Origin: Nitrospiraceae bacterium UBA6905
GTDB taxonomy: Bacteria; Nitrospirota; Thermodesulfovibrionia; Thermodesulfovibrionales; UBA6898
Direction: 5' to 3'
Assembly: GCA_002451165.1 (NCBI GenBank)
Contig: DKBH01000068.1
Coordinates: 6,888 to 19,629, forward strand
Length of the DNA: 12,742 bases
A model generated the notes under the pieces. The model searched no databases. It saw only the letters and a program-made list of their open reading frames with translations, and had not been told where the DNA came from. The number at the start of each line of letters is the position of its first letter. Positions within the stretch are counted from its first letter, which is position 1. The translations under genes were made by a program, and so were the position numbers. This document shows positions 4,407 to 12,349 of this stretch, piece after piece.

Positions 4407-7364
4407 TTACGGTGTCACCGTGATGGTCGGAGCTGATCCGTCATCACCCTTCCACTCCTTGCCCGCCGGGCCGTTCGTGGCAGAGGTACCCTGCTGGATG
4501 TCTACGGTCGTGTCAGAGTTCAGCGTGAAGCCCGGATTGGGCACCTTAGCTTTCGGCTGCTTGCCGAGAGTGCTGCCGTCGAAGTCGATGCTTGACTTGT
4601 AGACAACTACCTTGTAGTCCTTTTCGGATTTGAGGTTGTTAAAAGTCTTGTTGCCGGTGTCATCAGTGTAACCGTACTTGATCTGGATCCAGCCGGTTGC
4701 AGTCTTCTTCTTCAGATAGACCCTGGCGCCCTGCACCGGTGCAGCGCCATTGTCCGTCACATTGACGCTGATGCTCCACCGTGCGGTCACGCCTACGCCT
4801 GCCATCTTCACCTGGAAGACCTCGGTGTTATAGAGGTTCTTCGCATCCCTCACGGTGTGGCGGATGGTGTAGAGCCCTGCTGACGCGTAGGTATGGGAGA
4901 TTACATCACCGGCATTATGGTTCGTTACCTGGCCGTCCCCCCATATCACCTGGATGGCCATGGGAGGCAATGCCTCGTTGTCCGTCGAGGCATCCGTAAA
5001 GGTGACGACCACGCCCGGAAGCTGGGTTATCGTGTCCGTGTCGACAAGCGGGAACTTGCCTGCCGGGATCATCGTGGTGGTGTGATCCGCCTGCGGTCCG
5101 GTGTTTGCGCCGGCAGGACTGTGCATGCCCTGGGCATAGACATTGAGCTCAGTGGTGCCAAACCACGCAATGCCGGGGGCAGGCGGGCTGCTCACAGGGT
5201 CTGTTCCGCCGCCGTGGCACTGGCCGCATACTGCATCAGGAACCGGTGTTCCGTTATGCCGCGTGTCGGGTGTGTCATGGCAGCTGACGCACTGTGTGGG
5301 CACGCCGGGGAGTGAGGCTGCATCCGTCGGGTGATTCAGAACCGCCATGCTCTGCGTATGGCAAAGCGAGCAATCAGCAAAGCCCGGTCCCGAGTGCATG
5401 CCTACCGCGGCTGCCGAGAGCTGAGCCTTGGTAAGAGGGAGCACATCCACTTTCGCAGTCCCGGTGTCGCTGCCGTGGCACTGGCCGCATGCGAGGTCAA
5501 CACCCAGGCCGACTGCAAAGGGATAGCCGTCGTCCGTGTACTGAGCCGCAAGGGTGCTGCCGGAGACAAACGGGGAATAGGCGACATCCGTGTTGATCCT
5601 GAAGAGATGGACCGTACCCGGGGTCATGTGGCAGGTGATACAGGCTATCTGGAGACCCTTTGGTGTGGTGAGGTCGCCGTCGATCGGCGTGTTCTCGCCA
5701 CCCGGATGGTTGATGAGCGATACGTCGACCTGCGGTGCTCCGTACGTATTCGTGGTGTTGATATGGCAGTTCTGGCAATAGGTCTTGATGTTCGAAAGCG
5801 GATTGCCTTCATTGAGCACGTCAGGGTCAACGCCGCTTACATGGACATCATGGCATTGTGCGCAGCCGGCATTGTGCGTGCCGAGTACGGGCGCCCCTGT
5901 ATCCCAGGTGCCGCCGTTGCTCGTGCAGTCCGTGATGCTGGTGTACTGGTTGTCCGAGCAGAAGGTGACATTCCTGAAGTCACTGTCGTAAGATGCGCTG
6001 TTTGTAACATCAGCATGGGTACCTGAGAACCGCGCATGCGGGCTCGCAAAGAACTCGTTGGACCGGTAATGGCCTGTAAAGCCGTTGGAGTTGGTGAGGT
6101 CTGTCTGCGACGGGCTGACCAGCACCTCATAGGGCTCCGGCGTGGTCTGCTCATGGCAATGGAAGCAGAGTTCATTGGTCTCTTCGAACTCGGCTGCTGA
6201 TGCGTGAGCTACTGAGCCGTCAGCAAAATAGTCACCAAAGGCCGGCTGGCCCTTGTGGCACCGCGAACACTGAATGCCTTCATAGAACCAGGTGTTATCG
6301 AACCCGAGTACCCAGTTTGCGCCATTGCTGGTGCAGTCAGTGATGGTCGTAAACACGGGATTGTCGCAGGCAGCGCTGGTCGTGATCGTGCCGTCAGGTG
6401 CCGTGCCAAAGGAAGCAAAAGCGCCGCCGCTCAGGTCATTAATCTGGGCAGGGGCCAACGTGATGTTCGAGCCAGTGGTGTGGCAGTCCTGGCAGCTGTA
6501 TGCGCCGCCTCCTGCGATCTTGGACGGGTTGTCCGTAGCAGGCGTCGTGCGTTGGATCTGGGCAGACTTCTTGTTCCGGTACCATCCGCCGTACACATAG
6601 TAGGTGGTCGAAATGGCGCTGTACTGGGATGCGCCTGCCACGACGGGGAAGCCGAGGGATGCTGAGGAATTGGATGACGTCCAGTCAACATTGCCGAGCG
6701 CAGAAGGACCCTGCGGATGGCCGGGGGCCTTCCTGAGCATGTTCTTATGGCCAGTAAGGAGATACCGCTGCTTGTTGGCGGTTGCAGTGGGCTCCATGCG
6801 GCCGGTGCTGTGGCAGTGCAGGCAGCCCTGGCGGTCTGAACCCATGGACTGGTGGCCACTTGGGTAAATGGTGTTCGTGGGCTGCCAATCATTGCCGCTT
6901 CCGGAAGTGTTAGCGGTGCAGGCAGTCATCGTTGTAATCGTGGGGTCTGAGCAGGTGCCTGTCCAGGTGTAGAAATACTGGTTGGTCCATAATCCGCGGC
7001 ATGCGCTGCCGGTCCATTCACCAGGGGTGACCCATGCCCAGCCTGCTGCATTACAGTCAGCCTGGGTGAGATACGTGCCGGTGCCGTCAGCGCAGAAATC
7101 GCCGACAGAGGGGGCACAGTCCGACTGCGTCGGGTACGTCGCGGTTAAACTTACGGCCCTGCAGAGGGTCCTTGTGGTAGCTGCCGGCTGGTTGTTACAG
7201 AAGCCGGGATCGTCGATCTGCCAGCCGCCGTTTGCATTCATGGATGATCCGTCATGCTGCACCCATGGGAAAGGCAAAAGGGCTGCACCGGCACCGGTGG
7301 CCAGGAAGGCCATTGCCAGAACAATAAAAGCTGCTGTTAAAAGCAGTTTCTTGTAGTGTCTCAT
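4407..7364 (-). CDS. Secreted undecahaem c-type cytochrome with PKD and beta-sandwich C-terminal domains (copy 2, 985 aa)
   Basis: Paralogue of the gene at 715-3642 with the same architecture. Signal peptide: residues 1-27 (MRHYKK, hydrophobic core, ATGAGA). The eleven CXXCH sites start at residues 181, 291, 366, 400, 501, 530, 575, 626, 665, 692 and 713; every site is kept between the twins. The PKD domain covers about 765-856 (WGDG at 808-811), then a transthyretin-like domain at about 862-960 and a short tail ending TITVTP. Haem surroundings and both C-terminal domains are very similar to copy 1. The N-terminal Cys-rich part (50-130) and the loops near 325-360 and 630-645 diverge most. The ATG has AAGGAG nine bases upstream (7379-7374). 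A sigma-54 promoter, leader hairpin and perfect tandem activator sites lie upstream. Role as a periplasmic or surface electron carrier is inferred from haem content. Confidence 0.92.
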   Translation of the reverse strand: MRHYKKLLLTAAFIVLAMAFLATGAGAALLPFPWVQHDGSSMNANGGWQIDDPGFCNNQPAATTRTLCRAVSLTATYPTQSDCAPSVGDFCADGTGTYLTQADCNAAGWAWVTPGEWTGSACRGLWTNQYFYTWTGTCSDPTITTMTACTANTSGSGNDWQPTNTIYPSGHQSMGSDRQGCLHCHSTGRMEPTATANKQRYLLTGHKNMLRKAPGHPQGPSALGNVDWTSSNSSASLGFPVVAGASQYSAISTTYYVYGGWYRNKKSAQIQRTTPATDNPSKIAGGGAYSCQDCHTTGSNITLAPAQINDLSGGAFASFGTAPDGTITTSAACDNPVFTTITDCTSNGANWVLGFDNTWFYEGIQCSRCHKGQPAFGDYFADGSVAHASAAEFEETNELCFHCHEQTTPEPYEVLVSPSQTDLTNSNGFTGHYRSNEFFASPHARFSGTHADVTNSASYDSDFRNVTFCSDNQYTSITDCTSNGGTWDTGAPVLGTHNAGCAQCHDVHVSGVDPDVLNEGNPLSNIKTYCQNCHINTTNTYGAPQVDVSLINHPGGENTPIDGDLTTPKGLQIACITCHMTPGTVHLFRINTDVAYSPFVSGSTLAAQYTDDGYPFAVGLGVDLACGQCHGSDTGTAKVDVLPLTKAQLSAAAVGMHSGPGFADCSLCHTQSMAVLNHPTDAASLPGVPTQCVSCHDTPDTRHNGTPVPDAVCGQCHGGGTDPVSSPPAPGIAWFGTTELNVYAQGMHSPAGANTGPQADHTTTMIPAGKFPLVDTDTITQLPGVVVTFTDASTDNEALPPMAIQVIWGDGQVTNHNAGDVISHTYASAGLYTIRHTVRDAKNLYNTEVFQVKMAGVGVTARWSISVNVTDNGAAPVQGARVYLKKKTATGWIQIKYGYTDDTGNKTFNNLKSEKDYKVVVYKSSIDFDGSTLGKQPKAKVPNPGFTLNSDTTVDIQQGTSATNGPAGKEWKGDDGSAPTITVTP

Positions 7365-7405
7365 AATAATTAACTCCTTAGCTTAGTTTTGTTTGAGTTA
7401 TTAGA

Positions 7406-7420
7406 AAGACAAAATGTCTT
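7406..7420 (-). promoter_or_regulatory. Leader dyad AAGACA-N3-TGTCTT, copy 2
   Basis: Identical in all 15 bases to the dyad at 3685-3699, and 41 bases upstream of the ATG at 7364 instead of 42. The sequence between it and the leader hairpin differs in both length and content from copy 1. Confidence 0.5.
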
Positions 7421-7469
7421 AAGCCTCACGTAACCTCGCAAAAGTATCTACTGCCGAATTAGACTGGTG

Positions 7470-7515
7470 TGCACCTCCTTTTGTGCCTGCCAAAAACAAG
7501 TGCATATTTGGGGGT
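7470..7515 (-). promoter_or_regulatory. Conserved 5'-end leader hairpin, copy 2
   Basis: Same 46-nt block as 3745-3790, with one difference in the hairpin loop (GCAGGCA here, GCAGACA there). The hairpin spans 7504 to 7470 on the minus strand: arms TGCACTTGTTTTTG and CAAAAGGAGGTGCA. It starts at the predicted +1 of this transcript. Sequence on either side is not conserved, so the block has been kept on its own. Confidence 0.6.
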
Positions 7516-7527
7516 ACTGACTAAAAA

Positions 7528-7543
7528 GCAAGCGAGATGCCAA
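7528..7543 (-). promoter_or_regulatory. Sigma-54 (-24/-12) promoter of cytochrome copy 2
   Basis: The minus strand reads TTGGCA-N6-TTGCTT, with GG and GC 12 bases apart and a T-rich tail after the -12 box. Predicted +1 is at 7516 or 7515, directly at the edge of the conserved leader block, leaving a leader of about 152 bases. Confidence 0.85.
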
Positions 7544-7596
7544 AATACGAGAAAGCAGGGCAAAAAGGGACAGATGAACGCCAATTAATTACATTA

Positions 7597-7609
7597 AATC
7601 AGCAAGTTA
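7597..7609. promoter_or_regulatory. IHF-like bending site between activator sites and promoter
   Basis: AATCAGCAAGTTA matches the IHF consensus WATCAA-N4-TTR with one mismatch and lies in an A/T-rich stretch. It is centred about 87 bases upstream of the predicted +1, between the promoter and the activator sites at -178 and -201, where bending would help loop formation. I see no equivalent in copy 1, where the activator sites are closer. A one-mismatch match to a loose consensus can arise by chance. Confidence 0.35.
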
Positions 7610-7683
7610 CATAAAAAACTTTATAGGGAAGGAGATTAAGGCGTTGCAGAAAAAATATACAGATTAGGAGCTGGTTACGCGTC

Positions 7684-7728
7684 TTTATGGTTGATGAACC
7701 ATAAGCTTTATGGTTCATCAACCATAAA
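7684..7728. promoter_or_regulatory. Perfect tandem activator palindromes upstream of cytochrome copy 2
   Basis: Two perfect copies of TTATGGTT-N4-AACCATAA, at 7685-7704 (spacer GATG) and 7708-7727 (spacer CATC), with centres 23 bp apart. Because the spacers are also complementary, the whole 45 bp is close to one large palindrome around AAGCTT. The centres are about 178 and 201 bases upstream of the predicted +1. The same motif precedes the twin gene at 3873-3911. It is not the NtrC or NifA site. The DNA-binding protein is not encoded in this window. Confidence 0.75.
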
Positions 7729-8083
7729 CCGCAGATCAAAGGGCTCTCTCTGAATCGGGTTTTATAATTCTTAGACGTACGACAGCGTGGTTTCTGCTGT
7801 ATGGATATGTTTTGGCTCGCATCGCCTGCTGAATCTCGGAAGGCAGTTGAATAACGATGGGAGATAATGATGGGGGTGCGGCATAATGCGAGCATGTGCA
7901 GCAGAGCGTGCTCGCAAGAACGGTGACAGCAGTGACCTTCGGATCAGGTTCTTAGTATGCTGGTCTAGGGTCCTGAGTGGTAGGATTATCTTTTCTCAAG
8001 ATGTATTCACTCCTGCGCAGTAATGCACCTGATAACCAGGGCCGGGGGAGGCCGCTGCATCGCGATAGGGAAAAGGGGTAGTT
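7729..8083. other. Gene-free divergent intergenic stretch with two small hairpins
   Basis: No convincing gene. Two adjoining inverted repeats lie at 7888-7915 (GCGAGCA/TGCTCGC, 14-base loop) and 7916-7953 (AAGAAC/GTTCTT enclosing GGTGAC/GTGACC with one mismatch). They could be leader structure for the plus-strand gene at 8084, or chance. I could not pick a confident promoter for that gene here; TATAAT at 7763-7768 lacks a -35 partner. Confidence 0.3.
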
Positions 8084-10201
8084 ATGTCTTGTGGCCGGGG
8101 GGTCGTGTATAATGAAGGTCACGGCATGAAGGCAAAATCAGGGAACAAGAACGTAGCTCAGCAGCAGACCCTCATGAAGTTTGCTTATTTTGTCCCCATC
8201 ATGATTATTGTCCTTTTCTCATGCGGAGTCTATTTCAATGCCCTCTTCAACGGTTTTGTCTACGATGACAAACAACAGGTGGTGGACAATATCTGGATCA
8301 GGGACGTCGGGAGCATGCCCGAGATCTTTACGCAGAGTGTCTGGGGATTTGCCAAGGAAGTCGAAGATCAGGGTGTTGCGAACTATTACCGTCCGCTCAT
8401 GCATGTCGTCTATATGGCCACTTATTATCTCTTCGGTCTGAAACCCTGGGGATTTCACCTCGTGAATATCCTTATCCATGCCGGGGTATCGGTTATGGTC
8501 TATCTTGTCATATTGCGGCTGTTGAACCCTGCAGCCGCTGCTCCGCCAGCAGCGCAACCATCTCCTCCTGTCGCTAAAACACTTCTTTCTCCACCATTCA
8601 TTGCAGCGCTGCTGTTCGCAACACACCCTATCCATACGGAGGCGGTGACCTGGGTTGCCGGTCTGCCCGAGGTTTCCTTCACTTTTTTTTACCTCTTCTC
8701 ATTTTATTGCTTTATGAGATCGCGGGAATCCCTCCCTGTTGCCGGGGACGAAACAAAGGGCAAAGGAGAAGCTGCCGTTGAAGGAAAGGCAGGCAGGACA
8801 AACAGGAACACATACTGGTATGCGCTTTCACTTGTCTCATTTTCCCTTTCTCTCCTCTTTAAGGAGCCTGCGCTGACGCTGCCGGTGCTGCTTGTCGTCT
8901 ATGATCTTCTCTATAGAAGGATGAAGTTCAACACATCTCAGTTGCTTTGGAGATATCTTCCCTATGCTGCACTGTCAGGGGTATATCTGCTGCTGCGGCT
9001 GAACGCACTGAAGAGCATGGTTCCGACGGAAACCATGGCAGAGCTCAGCGTATCCCAGTCTATTATCAATGCGTTCCCGCTTTTCATGGAATATCTGAAA
9101 GACCTTGTCTTCCCTTTTAATCTGATGTTCTGGCATACCTTTCGACCCCTTGAAACGCTCTTTAATGCCGAGGGCCTGGTCTCCCTTCTCGTTGTAGCGG
9201 TCTTTGCTGCAGGGATTGTGTTGTCGCGGAAGCGGGACTGGACGGTCTTTCTCGGCCTACTCTTCATCATCGTACCACTCCTGCCGGCCTTTTATATCAA
9301 GGGGATCGGCTCGAAGCCCTATGCCGAGCGCTATCTCTATCTTCCCTCCTTTGGGTTCGTGATGCTTATTGCCGCATCTTTTCCATGGCTGCGCCAGAAG
9401 GCATCCCGGTATGCCTCTGTAGCTGCTGTTGCGGCGCTCGTCCTTGCAGGTGCCTATGCTGTCCAGACCATGGTACGGAACACTGCCTGGAAAGATGACT
9501 TTACCTTTTATGAAGATACGATAGAAAAATCTCCGGACACGGTACCCTTGCGAATTGCCTACGGGGTCGCTCTGAGCGATGCAGGCAGGATCGATGAGGC
9601 TATCGAGCAATATCAGACCGCCATAAAGCTGGGGCCAGAGTACTGGCAGGCCTATGAAAACCTCGGTATTGCCTATGGCAAACGGGGCGAGTTGGACAAG
9701 GCCATTGAACAGATGGAGACATCCCTGAGGTTAGGTCCGAATTCTGCGGTGACGCGGAGTAATCTCGGCCTTGCCTATATGCGGAAGGGGGCCATCGACA
9801 AGGCAATCGAAGAGTTCCTGATTTCGGTGAGGCTTAACCCGAATTTTTACCAGGCGCATTTCAATCTCGCGAATGCCTATGAGCAGAAAGGGTTGCTTGA
9901 CAAGGCAACTGAAGAATACGAGACGGTGGTGCAACTGAGACGGGATCATGATGAGGCTTACTATCTTCTTTCCCGGTTGTATGCAAATTCAGGACGCATG
10001 GATGAGGCGATAAAGAATCTCGGAGCTGCTTCCGCGCTCCTTCCGGACAATGCCTCGTATCACAACACGCTGGGCGTCCTCTACGGGCAGAAAGGACAGT
10101 ATGATGAGGCGATCGCACAGTTCGATGCCGCGATCCGGCTTGTGCCTGAGAATCCTTCCTACCGCGCAAACCGTGAAAAGGCATTAGGACTGAAGAAATA
10201 G
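8084..10201 (+). CDS. TMTC-like polytopic membrane glycosyltransferase with six C-terminal TPR repeats (705 aa)
   Basis: Residues 33-465 carry about eleven membrane helices with hallmarks of the GT-C / TMTC-like family: YDD at 60-62 in the first extracytoplasmic loop, NYYRPL at 100, HLVNILIH at 125-132, THPIHTEAV at 180-188, FKEP at 259-262 and AERYLYLPSFGF at 414-425. Six TPR units follow, at about 486-518, 519-552, 553-586, 587-620, 621-654 and 655-688. Such enzymes use a lipid-linked sugar and glycosylate proteins outside the cytoplasmic membrane; the sugar and targets here are unknown. The start is uncertain. ATG 8126 (MKAKSG, GAAGG seven bases upstream) is at least as likely as 8084, because the first 14 residues look non-coding and a TATAAT lies at 8108-8113. 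The next gene begins 102 bases downstream with no terminator between. It is not certain that the protein is catalytic. Confidence 0.85.
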   Translation: MSCGRGVVYNEGHGMKAKSGNKNVAQQQTLMKFAYFVPIMIIVLFSCGVYFNALFNGFVYDDKQQVVDNIWIRDVGSMPEIFTQSVWGFAKEVEDQGVANYYRPLMHVVYMATYYLFGLKPWGFHLVNILIHAGVSVMVYLVILRLLNPAAAAPPAAQPSPPVAKTLLSPPFIAALLFATHPIHTEAVTWVAGLPEVSFTFFYLFSFYCFMRSRESLPVAGDETKGKGEAAVEGKAGRTNRNTYWYALSLVSFSLSLLFKEPALTLPVLLVVYDLLYRRMKFNTSQLLWRYLPYAALSGVYLLLRLNALKSMVPTETMAELSVSQSIINAFPLFMEYLKDLVFPFNLMFWHTFRPLETLFNAEGLVSLLVVAVFAAGIVLSRKRDWTVFLGLLFIIVPLLPAFYIKGIGSKPYAERYLYLPSFGFVMLIAASFPWLRQKASRYASVAAVAALVLAGAYAVQTMVRNTAWKDDFTFYEDTIEKSPDTVPLRIAYGVALSDAGRIDEAIEQYQTAIKLGPEYWQAYENLGIAYGKRGELDKAIEQMETSLRLGPNSAVTRSNLGLAYMRKGAIDKAIEEFLISVRLNPNFYQAHFNLANAYEQKGLLDKATEEYETVVQLRRDHDEAYYLLSRLYANSGRMDEAIKNLGAASALLPDNASYHNTLGVLYGQKGQYDEAIAQFDAAIRLVPENPSYRANREKALGLKK

Positions 10202-10270
10202 GTGAAGGGGCAGCAGATGTCTTTAGATCCCGGCATGCTATCAATCCCAGCAGAACGGCCCAGCACTCTT

Positions 10271-10298
10271 TTGGTAACGCTGCATGAACATATATAAT
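10271..10298 (+). promoter_or_regulatory. Sigma-70-type promoter overlapping the start of the 619-aa gene
   Basis: TTGGTA at 10271-10276, a 16-base spacer and a perfect TATAAT at 10293-10298. The predicted +1 falls at about 10304-10307, on the ATG itself, which would make the transcript leaderless. The only Shine-Dalgarno-like bases (GGAG) end one base before the ATG, too close for normal use. Confidence 0.5.
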
Positions 10299-10303
10299 GG
10301 AGC

Positions 10304-12163
10304 ATGCGAGAAGGTGGTGATAAAACCGGGGAAGAACAACCGCATCAGTTGCGGGGAAGGAATCCCGCTCGAATTTTCCCCGCAGCTTTTATCTTCCTTG
10401 CCTCTTTTATCGTGTATGCAGGGGCCTTAGCGGGCGGCTTCATATACGACGACAACCTGCAGGTACTGAAGAATCCGCTTATCAGGGATCTGCGCCACAT
10501 TCCGGAAATATTTCTCAGAAGTGCCTGGACGTTTGAGGGAGCACCGGAGACCTCGAACTACTACCGGCCGCTCCAGAACCTCATCTACTTGTTCACCTCG
10601 TATGCTTTCGGACTTCGGGCATGGGGTTTCCACCTTGTCAATATCCTGTTCCATTCCTCCAACGCACTCCTCGTCTATTTCCTTACGGTGAGGATCACCG
10701 GGGGATTGCAGCCTTCTGCAACCCGTGTTTCTGTATCTCTTCCCCTTATCGCCGCGCTGCTCTTCGCCACCCATCCCGTCAATACAGAAGCGGTGATATG
10801 GATTGCCGGGCTGCCGGACGTATCCTTCGTCTTCTTCTATCTGCTTTCCTTTTACCTTTACCTGAGATGGAAGGGAAAGGGAGTGGTCAATTATCTGTTT
10901 TCCCTGGCTGCCTTTTTTCTTTCCACCCTCTGCAAGGAGCCGGGCATCACGCTGCCCGTTGTCCTTGTCGCCTATGACGCTGTTTTCAGGGCAGGGCCGT
11001 TCTGGTCTCTCGGCACGGTCAGGCGGCATCTTCCCTATCTTATCGTCGCCGGACTGTATCTTGCCCTCAGGACTGCTGTTCTCGGTGATATTGCGCCGCT
11101 GGTGCCGGTGGTAGCGACAAGCTCTCTTGTGGCGACTATATCGGTCTTTCCGCTGTTCAGCCGGTATCTGCAACTGTTGGTGCTCCCGATAAATCTGAAT
11201 TTCTGGCCGGTTTTCGATCCTCTTACTTCCCTTCTGTCTCTGCGAGGAATAATGGCACTCGCGATTTCGACGGCATTCCTGGGTGCTGCAGCAGCAGCGT
11301 TCAGGAAGAAGAGCGGCGTGTTTCTCAGCCTTATGATCATCCTGGCGCCCCTGCTGCCGGCTCTCTATATTCAGGGAATTATCGGCAAGCCGATAGCTGA
11401 AAGATATCTCTATCTTTCTACCTTCGGTTTTGGCCTGCTGCCGGCCTTTCTCCTCATCCAGGCAAGAAAGGGTCATCAGCAGGCAGCGGCGGTTTTCTCC
11501 CTTATCCTGTTGCTCGTGATAGGTGCCTACAGCGCGGGAACCATAGCCAGAACCATGACCTGGAAAGATGCTTCTACACTCTTTTTCGATACGGTGACCA
11601 AGTCGCCGGACAGCCTCGTTCCCCGTCTGGAGCTGGCCAATGCGTTGCTCGTCAAGGGTGATCTCGACGCTGCCATCATGCATTACCGCGCAGCAGCGCG
11701 CATGGATCCAGGTCTGTATATCGTTCATTATAATCTCGGCATTGCTCTCGAAAAAAAGCGACTTCTCAACGAAGCGGCAGAACAGTACCTGATAGCGGCA
11801 AGGCTGAACCCCACCTTACCGGATATTCATGCGGACGCGGGACGGGCTTTTGCAAAAGCGGGGTTCTTAGACCTCGCTGCAGATCAGCTGCTGCTTGCTG
11901 TTCAGCTGCAGCCGGCAAACGCCTATCAAAGAAATCTTCTGGGTGTGGTCTATGTGCTGAAGGGGCTGATTGATCAGGCCATAGTGCAATTCTCAGAGGC
12001 TGTTTCTCTTTCCCCGTCAGCTGAGAGCTACAGGCGCAACCTCTCTGATGCTATGGCGCTGAAAAAATCTGATGGCTCCACGGCTGCTCAGGCGGCGGGC
12101 TTTGGTGAAAGGTATGAAGAAAGGCCGATTACCAGTGCTGACATCATCAAATTCGCCCGATAA
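10304..12163 (+). CDS. TMTC-like polytopic membrane glycosyltransferase with four C-terminal TPR repeats (619 aa)
   Basis: Paralogue of the gene at 8084-10201, with the same membrane core and fewer TPR units. Marks of the core: YDD at 48-50, NYYRPLQNLIY at 85-95, HLVNILFH at 110-117, THPVNTEAV at 156-164, CKEPGITLP at 210-218 and AERYLYLSTFGF at 365-376. TPR units lie at about 436-469, 470-503, 504-537 and 538-571, then a charged tail ending SADIIKFAR. ATG 10304 is the first possible start after an in-frame stop at 10295. It has no properly spaced ribosome site, and a strong -10 box lies just upstream. It probably transfers sugars to proteins on the outer face of the membrane. The tail after residue 580 has no counterpart in the 705-aa protein. 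Confidence 0.85.
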   Translation: MREGGDKTGEEQPHQLRGRNPARIFPAAFIFLASFIVYAGALAGGFIYDDNLQVLKNPLIRDLRHIPEIFLRSAWTFEGAPETSNYYRPLQNLIYLFTSYAFGLRAWGFHLVNILFHSSNALLVYFLTVRITGGLQPSATRVSVSLPLIAALLFATHPVNTEAVIWIAGLPDVSFVFFYLLSFYLYLRWKGKGVVNYLFSLAAFFLSTLCKEPGITLPVVLVAYDAVFRAGPFWSLGTVRRHLPYLIVAGLYLALRTAVLGDIAPLVPVVATSSLVATISVFPLFSRYLQLLVLPINLNFWPVFDPLTSLLSLRGIMALAISTAFLGAAAAAFRKKSGVFLSLMIILAPLLPALYIQGIIGKPIAERYLYLSTFGFGLLPAFLLIQARKGHQQAAAVFSLILLLVIGAYSAGTIARTMTWKDASTLFFDTVTKSPDSLVPRLELANALLVKGDLDAAIMHYRAAARMDPGLYIVHYNLGIALEKKRLLNEAAEQYLIAARLNPTLPDIHADAGRAFAKAGFLDLAADQLLLAVQLQPANAYQRNLLGVVYVLKGLIDQAIVQFSEAVSLSPSAESYRRNLSDAMALKKSDGSTAAQAAGFGERYEERPITSADIIKFAR

Positions 12164-12308
12164 GGGGGCTGCGCCTCCGGGCAGCACATGCCAACTGCCG
12201 AGGCAGAATACGTCAGGAAATATAAACAGGGCTTGCCGCATGCAGATGACAGCAGATTTCTTACCAGATGTGCTGGGAGGGTTTGTCAGGGCACAAGCAT
12301 ATGTCATG

Positions 12309-12344
12309 TGGCAATGTCATCGCAGAAAACTGGTGTGGTATAGT
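12309..12344 (+). promoter_or_regulatory. Candidate promoters of the third TMTC-like gene
   Basis: Two overlapping readings. (a) An extended -10 box TGG-TATAGT at 12336-12344 would start transcription at or next to the ATG at 12350, as in the preceding gene. (b) A sigma-54-like TGGCA-N6-TCGC at 12309-12323 has correct GG-GC spacing and one mismatch in the -12 element, with a +1 near 12335. Neither has strong support. No Shine-Dalgarno sequence precedes the ATG. I see nothing else in 12164-12349. Confidence 0.3.
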
Positions 12345-12349
12345 ACCCC

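Larger units (their letters stand above)
4340..7728 (-). repeat. Tandem duplication unit, copy 2 (gene plus all control elements)
   Basis: The partner of 647-3911, in the same orientation and with the same order of elements. Compared with copy 1, the activator palindromes are perfect rather than degenerate and lie about 90 bases further from the promoter, with an IHF-like site between. The twins may therefore answer to the same activator at different strengths. Confidence 0.75.

Noticed and set aside
7599..7895. Minus-strand ORF of 98 codons in the intergenic region
   Set aside because: It covers the perfect tandem activator palindromes, has no ribosome site or recognisable motif, and is better explained as non-coding control DNA.
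10427..11728. Long minus-strand ORF (433 codons) opposite the 619-aa membrane protein
   Set aside because: It lies wholly inside a well-supported gene, and its product is a Arg/Gln/Glu-rich string without recognisable motifs, typical of the antisense frame of a GC-rich hydrophobic gene.
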